A stretch of 5,615 bases of DNA, from NCBI GenBank assembly GCA_009693885.1, contig SHWK01000073.1:1-5615 (forward strand). The letters are read 5' to 3'. Each line of letters opens with the position of its first letter. The stretch's first letter is position 1. This document shows, one piece after another, positions 1-5,615 of this stretch. The DNA comes from Rickettsiales bacterium (GTDB lineage Bacteria > Pseudomonadota > Alphaproteobacteria > Rickettsiales > UBA1997). Position numbers and translations under genes: made by a program. The notes beneath the pieces are model-generated. The model worked only from the letters and a program-made list of their open reading frames with translations, searched no databases and was not told the origin of the DNA.

Positions 1-998
1 AAGGTTTCTTCACTCAAATGACGCAAATCTAAATTGATATAATTTTTTGCAGCACCACATCCTCGACCAGCAATAATTTCTGTGGCAATTGCGCGAGAAA
101 TAATATCACGCGAAGATAATTCCATCATTTTTGCATCGTAATTTTTCATAAAGCGCTCACCTTTTCCATTCAACAAATACGCGCCCTCACCTCTTGCTGC
201 TTCACTAATTAAAAAACCTTGATTGGCTATTCCTGTCGGATGAAATTGTACAAATTCCATATCTTGCAATGGCAATCCTTCCTTGAAAATCAAGCCTCCG
301 CCGTCTCCCGTGCAAATTAAAGATGATGTTGTATTGCGATAAATTTGGCTATAACCACCAGTTGCAATAATACTAATTGCACTTTCAAAAACTACTAATT
401 CGCCCTGATTTAAATCAATTGCTAAGCAGCCATAGCAGTGCTTTTGTGGATTTGAAATATCAACAGAATTCATCAATAGATCTGTAACAAAAAATTCACT
501 AAAAAATTTAATACCCCTTTTAAGAGCTTCAGAATAAAGCGTGTGAAGAATTGTTTGCCCAGTTTTATCTTTAGAATAGCAAGCCCGATAAGCTACGCCA
601 CCATTGCCATAATCAGTTGTTTGTCCACCATAAGCGCGCTGCGCGATTTTCCCCTCAGCATCTCGAGAAAAAACTACACCCATTTTTTCTAGCTCAATAA
701 TTGCAGCTGCAGCGCCTTGGCACAACAAATCAACCGCATCAGCATCCGCTAAATAATCTGAACCTTTTATTGTATCAAAAGCGTGCCATTTCCAATCATC
801 ATCCGCAACATTTCCTAGTGCCGCATTGATCCCACCTTTAGCTGCAACCGTGTGGCTATTGGTTGGAATAACCTTACTAATTATAGCAATATTTTTTACA
901 CCAGCATCTGCGGCCGCAATTGCCGCCATCAAGCCAGCACCTCCAGAGCCAATTATAATGAGATCAAAATGTTTTCTTGTTAGTTCAAAATTTGTCAT
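1..998 (-). CDS. sdhA: Succinate dehydrogenase flavoprotein subunit, N-terminal part (truncated at window edge)
   Basis: This is the FAD-bearing subunit of respiratory complex II. It oxidises succinate to fumarate on the inner face of the cytoplasmic membrane and passes electrons to the SdhB iron-sulfur subunit. The reading frame is open from the ATG at 998-996 to the left edge, giving 332 of the roughly 590 residues usual for the family. Seen in the translation: the dinucleotide-binding GSGGAG at 17-22; SHTVAAKGG, with His49 matching the histidine that carries covalent FAD; KGSDYLADADA near 78-87; HPTGI with His253; SEAARGEG with Glu266; and SSRD with Arg297, matching the proton-shuttle arginine. 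The histidine motif argues against L-aspartate oxidase (NadB), which lacks it. Fumarate reductase FrdA remains possible. Position 54 is Lys where E. coli SdhA has Gln and FrdA has Glu. sdhC and sdhD are not upstream: the next gene is divergent after 40 bases. No clear Shine-Dalgarno sequence precedes the start. Confidence 0.93.
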   Translation of the reverse strand, partial: MTNFELTRKHFDLIIIGSGGAGLMAAIAAADAGVKNIAIISKVIPTNSHTVAAKGGINAALGNVADDDWKWHAFDTIKGSDYLADADAVDLLCQGAAAAIIELEKMGVVFSRDAEGKIAQRAYGGQTTDYGNGGVAYRACYSKDKTGQTILHTLYSEALKRGIKFFSEFFVTDLLMNSVDISNPQKHCYGCLAIDLNQGELVVFESAISIIATGGYSQIYRNTTSSLICTGDGGGLIFKEGLPLQDMEFVQFHPTGIANQGFLISEAARGEGAYLLNGKGERFMKNYDAKMMELSSRDIISRAIATEIIAGRGCGAAKNYINLDLRHLSEET

Positions 999-1038
999 TA
1001 AATTGTTTTTGTTATCTCAATAAAATTAAATCAAACTT
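999..1038. promoter_or_regulatory. Short divergent intergenic region, probable site of sdhA and glycosyltransferase promoters
   Basis: These 40 AT-rich bases separate the two divergent start codons, so at least one promoter should lie here or just inside the neighbouring genes. I looked for -35/-10 pairs on both strands. TTGTTT at 1003-1008 with TAAAAT at 1021-1026 is only 12 bases apart, and TTGTCA at 992-997 with the same -10 is 23 apart. Neither spacing is acceptable for a sigma-70 promoter, so no specific promoter is called. The regulatory role is inferred from gene orientation alone. Confidence 0.35.
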
Positions 1039-1797
1039 GTGATAAAAATAATTCTTTGTGCCTTTAACGAAGCACAAAACTTAAAAACACTTCTGCCCAA
1101 CATAAATCGTGAAGTTAAAAAAATAACTAATGACTATGAAATCATCATTTGCCTTGATGGAGGCTCCGATGAATCATCACGCTTAATTTTAGAACTACAA
1201 TATCCAATAAAAGTTCTAGAAATACAAAACCAGCGCGGGCTTGGCCTCGCCTATAAAAGAATTTTTCTCGATATAATAAAAAACTGTAGCGATGATGATT
1301 TAATAATCTCGCTCGATGCTGATAATACGCACGATCCCGCACAAATTAATGATCTTGTCCAACTTTGCCAAAAAAACCAACTTGATCTTGCAATTGCTTC
1401 AAGATTTTGTGCCAAAAGCATCACCAGTGATTTTCCTTTTTACAGAAAATGTATAAGCAAAGTTACCTCATTAGTGTTACAAACTTTTTTCCCGATCAAA
1501 AAAGTTTCTGGTGGCAATTTGCAAGATTATAGCAGTGGTTATCGTGCCTATAAAGCAAAAAAATTAAAAGAACTTTATCAGATCCACCAAAATAATTTTA
1601 TCACTGAAAAAGATTTTATCTACACTTGTGAAATTTTATTGAATTTATCTCAAATAAATTCAAAAATCGATGAATTACCACTAATCTATAATTATGGCAA
1701 AAAAATTGGCAAAAGTAAGCTAAAAATTATGAAAAACTCACAAGGGCTATTAAAACTAATTTTGCGCTATTTTATCAAGAAGCTACGCCACCAATAA
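1039..1797 (+). CDS. Family 2 glycosyltransferase, dolichol/polyprenyl-phosphate mannosyltransferase-like
   Basis: A GT-A fold glycosyltransferase of 252 residues that probably moves a sugar from a nucleotide sugar to a polyprenyl phosphate or another envelope acceptor on the cytoplasmic side. Seen: the N-terminal strand and NE motif (IILCAFNEAQNL, 4-15), the nucleotide-binding LDGGSDES (39-46), the metal-binding DAD (93-95) within SLDADNTHDP, DYSSGYRAY (163-171), and a C-terminal basic GKKIGKSKLKI (220-230) resembling the G-x-SK segment of DPM1-type enzymes. No hydrophobic membrane segments follow the catalytic domain, unlike longer ArnC/GtrB-type members, so it is probably soluble or peripheral. 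The start is GTG at 1039; an in-frame stop at 1027-1029 excludes a longer protein, and the NE motif sits at the usual distance from the N terminus. No good Shine-Dalgarno sequence is visible. Base composition is very AT-rich: 22-37% G+C in three hand-counted 60-base lines. Donor and acceptor cannot be read from the sequence. Confidence 0.85.
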   Translation: MIKIILCAFNEAQNLKTLLPNINREVKKITNDYEIIICLDGGSDESSRLILELQYPIKVLEIQNQRGLGLAYKRIFLDIIKNCSDDDLIISLDADNTHDPAQINDLVQLCQKNQLDLAIASRFCAKSITSDFPFYRKCISKVTSLVLQTFFPIKKVSGGNLQDYSSGYRAYKAKKLKELYQIHQNNFITEKDFIYTCEILLNLSQINSKIDELPLIYNYGKKIGKSKLKIMKNSQGLLKLILRYFIKKLRHQ

Positions 1798-1804
1798 GAA
1801 ATCA

Positions 1805-1832
1805 TTTACATCCAAAAAATAATCGATAATAT
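1805..1832 (+). promoter_or_regulatory. Candidate sigma-70-type promoter for the flavoprotein-pyrG-lptE unit
   Basis: TTTACA at 1805-1810 matches the -35 consensus at five of six bases. TAATAT at 1827-1832 matches the -10 consensus TATAAT at four of six, with a 16-base spacer. The pair lies in the 67-base gap between the glycosyltransferase stop and the flavoprotein start, where a promoter would be expected if the three downstream genes form their own transcript. The region is so AT-rich that a match of this quality is easily found by chance. Confidence 0.3.
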
Positions 1833-1852
1833 TAATGCAATATTAAATTGCT

Positions 1853-1858
1853 GAGGAG
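1853..1858 (+). promoter_or_regulatory. Ribosome binding site of the flavoprotein gene
   Basis: GAGGAG lies six bases before the GTG at 1865. It is the strongest Shine-Dalgarno match in the window and it decides in favour of this non-ATG start. No other start codon is as well placed. Confidence 0.8.
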
Positions 1859-1864
1859 AAAAGC

Positions 1865-3271
1865 GTGCTTAAATCAATTAAATCGTTAAATATTTCTGGC
1901 GTCAATTGTTTACCAATAGTTGAGGGAGGAAAGGGCATCGGAATCACTAACGGTATAACCGCTGGTCACTTTGCAAAAGCTGGCGCTGTGGGCACTTTTT
2001 CTGGTGTTAATGCTGATTATCTCGATAATAACGGCAAATTAATTCCCTTAGAATACAAAACTCATACTCGCCGCGAAAGACATGAAGAACTGGTAAATTA
2101 CAGCATTCAGGGCGGAATCTCCCAAGCTAAAATCGCCAATGATGTAGCGGGAAACGCTGGTCGTATTCACATGAATGTATTGTGGGAAATGGGCGGCGCT
2201 GAGCGCGTTTTACAAGGAATCCTTGATGGCACTAAAGGCCTGATTCATGGCGTTACTTGCGGCGCTGGCATGCCTTATCGTCTTTCTGAAATCGCTGAAA
2301 AATACCATGTTTTTTATTATCCAATCGTTTCATCGATGCGCGCTTTTCGTGCATTATGGAAACGTAGCTATCACAAAGCCAAAGATCTACTTGGTGGCGT
2401 AGTATATGAATGCCCGTGGCGCGCTGGTGGCCATAATGGTCTTTCTAACGCTGAGAACCCTGATGAATTTCAAGATCCATATCCACGCGTTGCTGAATTG
2501 CGCAAATTCATGAACGAAATCGGTCTCAATCAAACCCCGATCATCATGGCTGGCGGCGTTTGGAACATCGAAGAATTCGAACATTGGCTTGATAACCCTG
2601 AAATTGGACCAATTGTTTTTCAATTTGGCACCCGTCCAATCCTTACGCAAGAATACCCCGTGCCACTTGAGTGGAAACAAAAACTGATGACTCTTAAAAA
2701 AGGCGATATTTATCTTAACCGCTTCAGCCCTACAGGTTTCTACTCTTCCGCTATCGAAAACTCCTTCATTCGTGAATTAAAAGAACGCGAAATAAGACAA
2801 ATAGATTATCGCGCCAAAGCAGGAGGTGAATTTACCGATTCAATCCCTTTTGGACAAAGGGGTCGCGTGGTTTATATTAAGCCTGCAGATAAAATGAAAG
2901 TTGACGAATGGAACAAGGCTGGATTCACTGAGGGCATGAAAACACCAGATGAAACCCTCATGTTCGTCGATAAATCAAAATCAATGCAAATTGTTACCGA
3001 TCAAATCAATTGCATGGGCTGCCTGAGTCAATGCCGCTTCAGCAATTGGTCTGATAAAGCCGATATGCGCTACACAACTGATCGCAAAGCCGATCCACGC
3101 AGCTTCTGTATTCAAAAAACTTTACAAGATGTTCGCAATGGCATTGACATGGATCACCAACTTATGTTCTCTGGTCATGCCGCTTACCGCTTTGCAACTG
3201 ATCCATATTATGCCAATGGCTTCGTTCCAACTATTGGACAATTGGTAGAAAGAATTATGCAAGGAAAATAA
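1865..3271 (+). CDS. Nitronate monooxygenase / 2-nitropropane dioxygenase family flavoprotein with C-terminal Cys cluster
   Basis: A predicted cytosolic FMN-dependent TIM-barrel enzyme of 468 residues. The named family oxidises alkyl nitronates or reduces quinones and flavins, but the substrate of this member is unknown. Seen: the N-terminal barrel start with GITAGHFAKAGAVGTFSGVN (30-49) in place of the usual 'N-AGG-G-LG' region; HMNVLWEMGG (102-111); GVTCGAGMP (129-137); the family GGHNGLS segment (188-194); the phosphate-binding IIMAGGVW (226-233); and VFQFGTRPILTQE (251-263). Classical members are about 320-380 residues; this one carries about 100-150 extra C-terminal residues containing Cys383, Cys386, Cys390 and Cys415 (C-x2-C-x3-C-x24-C), which could hold a metal or Fe-S centre. 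From memory, similar long versions occur in other alphaproteobacteria, so the extension is probably a subfamily trait. The GTG start is backed by GAGGAG six bases upstream. pyrG follows after two bases, suggesting co-transcription. Confidence 0.85.
   Translation: MLKSIKSLNISGVNCLPIVEGGKGIGITNGITAGHFAKAGAVGTFSGVNADYLDNNGKLIPLEYKTHTRRERHEELVNYSIQGGISQAKIANDVAGNAGRIHMNVLWEMGGAERVLQGILDGTKGLIHGVTCGAGMPYRLSEIAEKYHVFYYPIVSSMRAFRALWKRSYHKAKDLLGGVVYECPWRAGGHNGLSNAENPDEFQDPYPRVAELRKFMNEIGLNQTPIIMAGGVWNIEEFEHWLDNPEIGPIVFQFGTRPILTQEYPVPLEWKQKLMTLKKGDIYLNRFSPTGFYSSAIENSFIRELKEREIRQIDYRAKAGGEFTDSIPFGQRGRVVYIKPADKMKVDEWNKAGFTEGMKTPDETLMFVDKSKSMQIVTDQINCMGCLSQCRFSNWSDKADMRYTTDRKADPRSFCIQKTLQDVRNGIDMDHQLMFSGHAAYRFATDPYYANGFVPTIGQLVERIMQGK
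3261..3265 (+). promoter_or_regulatory. pyrG: Ribosome binding site of pyrG, inside the end of the upstream gene
   Basis: AAGGA sits eight bases before the pyrG ATG at 3274 and within the last codons of the flavoprotein gene, whose stop is at 3269-3271. Ribosomes finishing the first gene would pass over this site, so translational coupling is likely. Confidence 0.65.
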
Positions 3272-3273
3272 CT

Positions 3274-4914
3274 ATGATTGCTAAATCTAAAAGCAAAACT
3301 CGCTTTATTTTTATTACTGGCGGCGTAGTCTCTTCGCTTGGCAAGGGCTTGGCTGCGGCCTCTCTCGCTGCTTTGCTACAAACTCGCGGATATTCTGTGC
3401 GATTGCGCAAACTTGATCCCTATCTCAATATCGATCCTGGCACGATGAGTCCATCACAGCATGGCGAGGTTTTTGTTACTGAAGATGGCGCTGAAACCGA
3501 TCTCGATCTTGGCCATTATGAACGCTTCACCGGAGTAGACGCTAAGCGCTCTGATAATGTAACCGCTGGCCAAATTTATTCAAAATTATTATCCAAAGAA
3601 CGCAAGGGCGATTATCTTGGCGGCACAGTACAAGTGATTCCACACGTTACTGATCTTATCAAAAAATTCATTTTAAATGATATTGACGGCGTTGATTTTG
3701 CTCTTTGCGAAATTGGCGGAACCATTGGTGATATTGAGGCTCTGCCATTTTTTGAAGCAATTCGTCAACTTGGTTATGAGATGGGAAATCGTTGTGCATT
3801 TTTGCATCTCACCCTACTCCCATATATTGAGAGCGCCCATGAATTAAAAACAAAACCAACGCAGCATTCGGTTAAAGAATTGCGTTCAATTGGCATTCAG
3901 CCCACTGTTCTATTGTGTCGAGCTGAAAGAAAAATTGAAAAATCACATCTTGAAAAAATTGCCAAAATGTGCTCAGTGCCTTTCAATCAGGTGATTGCAG
4001 CACCTAATGTTGATAATATTTATTCCGTTCCACTGGTTTATCACGCTAATGGTCTTGATACCGAATTACTAAAATTCTTTGAATTAGATCACAAGAAAAA
4101 ACCAGATTTATCGAAGTGGCTCAAGATTCAAGATGCTATCAAACATCCAAAAGATGAAGTAAATATCGCAATTATCGGAAAATACACTGACTATCGCGAC
4201 TCATATAAATCGCTGCTTGAAGCCATTGATCACGCCTCTTTCTTACTTAAAGTTAAAGCAAATATAACTTGGATCAACGCTAGAAATATCAGCGAAAAAA
4301 ATCTTGCTGGCCTAAAAAAAGTCAATGCTATCTTGGTTCCAGGAGGGTTTGGTGAAGATGGAACCGAAGGCAAAATTGCAATGATTGAATATGCCCGCAA
4401 AAATAAAATCCCTTATTTAGGAATTTGTTTCGGCATGCAAATGGCAGTGATTGAATATGCTCGCAATGTGCTAGGCATAAAGGATGCCACCTCTAGTGAA
4501 ATTGCCAAAAAAGGCACTTTTGTCATCGGATTAATGAATGAATGGCTAGAAAAATCAGGCAAAAAAGTTCATAAAGCAGAAAAAGATCTTGGTGGAACAA
4601 TGCGTCTCGGATCCTACCAATGCAACATTGCAGCTGATTCTCTAGCTCATAAAATTTACAAAGAAACCACAATTAATGAGCGTCATCGTCACCGCTACGA
4701 GGTAAACATAAACTTCAAAGATAAATTAGCAAAATCTGGCCTAAAATTTTCTGGCATGTCTCCGGATCGCAAGCTCACTGAAATTGTCGAAATAAAAGAT
4801 CATCCATTTTTTATCGGAGTTCAATTTCATCCAGAACTAAAATCGCGACCTTTTGCGGCGCATCCATTATTTGTGTCGTTTATCAAGGCCGCACTTGCTC
4901 AAAAAAATGGCTAA
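3274..4914 (+). CDS. pyrG: CTP synthase (glutamine-hydrolysing)
   Basis: Makes CTP from UTP, ATP and glutamine, the last step of de novo pyrimidine nucleotide synthesis, in the cytosol. The 546 residues match the usual length (545 in E. coli). The N-terminal synthetase domain (about 1-270) shows GGVVSSLGKGLAAAS (16-30), KLDPYLNIDPGTMSPSQHGE (46-65), DGAETDLDLGHYERF (71-85), and CEIGGTIGDIE (145-155). The C-terminal class I glutamine amidotransferase domain (about 297-543) has the oxyanion-hole PGGFG (356-360), the nucleophile Cys385 in GICFGMQ (383-389), GTMRLG (441-446), ERHRHRYEVN (469-478), and the catalytic His519 and Glu521 in FHPE. All key residues are present, so the enzyme should be active. 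The ATG is two bases after the flavoprotein stop and preceded by AAGGA. The 3' end overlaps lptE by 8 bases. The gene is not in the secG/pyrG/kdsA/eno setting common in proteobacteria. Confidence 0.98.
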   Translation: MIAKSKSKTRFIFITGGVVSSLGKGLAAASLAALLQTRGYSVRLRKLDPYLNIDPGTMSPSQHGEVFVTEDGAETDLDLGHYERFTGVDAKRSDNVTAGQIYSKLLSKERKGDYLGGTVQVIPHVTDLIKKFILNDIDGVDFALCEIGGTIGDIEALPFFEAIRQLGYEMGNRCAFLHLTLLPYIESAHELKTKPTQHSVKELRSIGIQPTVLLCRAERKIEKSHLEKIAKMCSVPFNQVIAAPNVDNIYSVPLVYHANGLDTELLKFFELDHKKKPDLSKWLKIQDAIKHPKDEVNIAIIGKYTDYRDSYKSLLEAIDHASFLLKVKANITWINARNISEKNLAGLKKVNAILVPGGFGEDGTEGKIAMIEYARKNKIPYLGICFGMQMAVIEYARNVLGIKDATSSEIAKKGTFVIGLMNEWLEKSGKKVHKAEKDLGGTMRLGSYQCNIAADSLAHKIYKETTINERHRHRYEVNINFKDKLAKSGLKFSGMSPDRKLTEIVEIKDHPFFIGVQFHPELKSRPFAAHPLFVSFIKAALAQKNG

Positions 4915-5557
4915 AAAAATTCTCCTATCATTAATTATTTGTGGATTAATTTCTTCTTGCGGCTTTCAAGTTATTTATCGTGAAGCTGATGCAGAAACCA
5001 AAACTTCCTATGAGCAAGAGCTTGCAACAATTAGAATACAAAAAGATGGTGGCCGCTTAACACAAGAATTACGCAATGCTTTAAAAGATACTTTCAACCC
5101 TGATTATATTGATGCAGAGCCAAAATATATTTTAACTCTCAACATGATTAAATCAGTTGGCGGAACCTTCATAACCGTAACTGGTGCATCTGGTCGTAAC
5201 CGAGTTACTCTGACTATCGATTATAAACTTAAAGACGCCACAACTGGCAAAATTGTCTCAATAGGCTCAACTATAGTTAATGATAACTATGATGTGCAAC
5301 TAAATCGTTACGGAACCTATGTTGCCGAAGATTACGCGCGCTCAAATCTTGTTAAAATTGCCGCACTAAATATCAGAAATCTTTTGGTGAATGATTTAAT
5401 TGAGCTGAAGAAAAATGGCAATCAAGAAAGAGATGTTCCTTTAACAAACGGCGTTTATGCCGATAAAGAAACCAATGAAAAAAATACTAAATTAGCTGCA
5501 GAAGCTAGTTGTACCGGCAATGAATTGGAGGTTCCTGAAACTTTGAAAACTCCTTAG
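4907..5557 (+). CDS. lptE: LPS-assembly lipoprotein LptE (alphaproteobacterial type)
   Basis: Probable outer-membrane lipoprotein that plugs and assembles the LptD channel inserting LPS into the outer leaflet. It is 216 residues long with a lipoprotein signal peptide: KK at 3-4, a hydrophobic stretch 5-17 and lipobox ISSC with Cys18, followed by GFQVIY, which resembles the CGF-x-P-LY opening of alphaproteobacterial LptE. The LptE-like body has a QELRNAL segment (53-59), alternating beta-strand stretches (73-125), and an Ala/Arg-rich helix YGTYVAEDYARSNLVKIAA (135-153) ahead of IRNLL. Residues from about 167 to the end are hydrophilic and probably disordered. A longer in-frame reading from 4853 exists, but the ATG at 4907 puts the signal peptide at the N terminus and is preferred. 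No Shine-Dalgarno sequence precedes it; the 8-base overlap with pyrG suggests coupling. Assignment rests on the lipobox, size and pattern, since this family is poorly conserved. Confidence 0.78.
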   Translation: MAKKILLSLIICGLISSCGFQVIYREADAETKTSYEQELATIRIQKDGGRLTQELRNALKDTFNPDYIDAEPKYILTLNMIKSVGGTFITVTGASGRNRVTLTIDYKLKDATTGKIVSIGSTIVNDNYDVQLNRYGTYVAEDYARSNLVKIAALNIRNLLVNDLIELKKNGNQERDVPLTNGVYADKETNEKNTKLAAEASCTGNELEVPETLKTP

Positions 5558-5615
5558 AATTGATAATGGATTGCTTTTTTTCAATTGTTTTATACCAAAC
5601 CTGATTCAAACCACC
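5558..5615. other. 3' flank of lptE, no assignable gene; possible end of a convergent minus-strand gene
   Basis: No plus-strand gene start with support is seen: the ATG at 5567 stops after twelve codons and has no ribosome binding site. On the minus strand one frame enters from the right edge and stops with TAA at 5592-5590 after WFESGLV. A second frame stays open from the edge back to about 5504, inside lptE. Either could be the tail of a convergent gene, but too little is present to identify it. A T-run at 5575-5581 lacks a GC-rich hairpin, so no terminator is called. Confidence 0.3.

Noticed and set aside
1..998. L-aspartate oxidase (NadB) as an alternative to SdhA
   Set aside because: NadB lacks the covalent-FAD histidine in the SHTV motif, and the KGSDYLADADA and HPTGI contexts fit complex II flavoproteins better.
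826..1023. 65-codon plus-strand open frame opposite the sdhA start
   Set aside because: It is antisense to the conserved FAD-binding region of sdhA, has low-complexity Ala/Pro/Ile content and no ribosome binding site.
1145..1342. 65-codon minus-strand open frame within the glycosyltransferase
   Set aside because: It lies opposite the DGGSDES and DAD motif region and resembles no known protein.
2387..2680. 97-codon minus-strand open frame within the flavoprotein gene
   Set aside because: It is the shadow of a conserved coding region and has no recognisable motif.
4853..4906. Longer N terminus for LptE
   Set aside because: It would place 18 basic residues ahead of a clear lipoprotein signal peptide and lies wholly within the conserved end of pyrG.
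5558..5586. Rho-independent terminator after lptE
   Set aside because: AATTGA at 5558-5563 and TCAATT at 5581-5586 can pair, but the stem is short and AT-only, and the T-run falls in the loop rather than after it.
1..5615. Mobile element, CRISPR array, tRNA/rRNA or defence/toxin system
   Set aside because: No transposase-like frame, terminal inverted repeats, spaced repeats or RNA gene signature was seen; nearly all of the window is accounted for by five genes with housekeeping or metabolic character.

Overview
The window looks like ordinary chromosome from an AT-rich alphaproteobacterium, possibly an endosymbiont-like or otherwise reduced lineage such as Rickettsiales or Holosporales. This placement is inference from four things: a short 'CGF' type LptE lipoprotein, a nitronate-monooxygenase-like protein of a form I associate with alphaproteobacteria, a complex-II flavoprotein, and low G+C with short intergenic gaps. 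Order and genus cannot be fixed from the window alone.

Layout. The left end (1-998, minus strand) holds the N-terminal 332 residues of SdhA, the succinate dehydrogenase flavoprotein; the rest lies beyond the left edge. A 40-base gap separates it from a divergent plus-strand gene for a family 2 glycosyltransferase of the dolichol/polyprenyl-phosphate mannosyltransferase type (1039-1797). After a 67-base AT-rich gap with a strong ribosome binding site come three tightly packed plus-strand genes. These are a nitronate monooxygenase / 2-nitropropane dioxygenase family flavoprotein (1865-3271), CTP synthase pyrG (3274-4914, 2 bases downstream) and the LPS-assembly lipoprotein lptE (4907-5557, overlapping pyrG by 8 bases). 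The last 58 bases contain no assignable gene. A minus-strand reading frame enters from the right edge and could be the end of a convergent gene.

How the genes relate. pyrG and lptE make sense together only loosely: CTP feeds CMP-Kdo and CDP-diacylglycerol, which are needed for LPS and phospholipid, and LptE helps deliver LPS to the outer membrane. The glycosyltransferase could also serve envelope glycan synthesis. The flavoprotein ahead of pyrG has no obvious link to either and its true substrate is unknown. SdhA belongs to the TCA cycle and respiratory chain and is transcribed away from the others.

I found no mobile element, CRISPR array, RNA gene or recognisable novel multi-gene system. 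The most interesting points are unusual residues around the flavin and substrate site of SdhA (Lys where Gln or Glu is usual), a cysteine cluster in the C-terminal part of the flavoprotein that could bind a metal or Fe-S centre, and the compact flavoprotein-pyrG-lptE unit.
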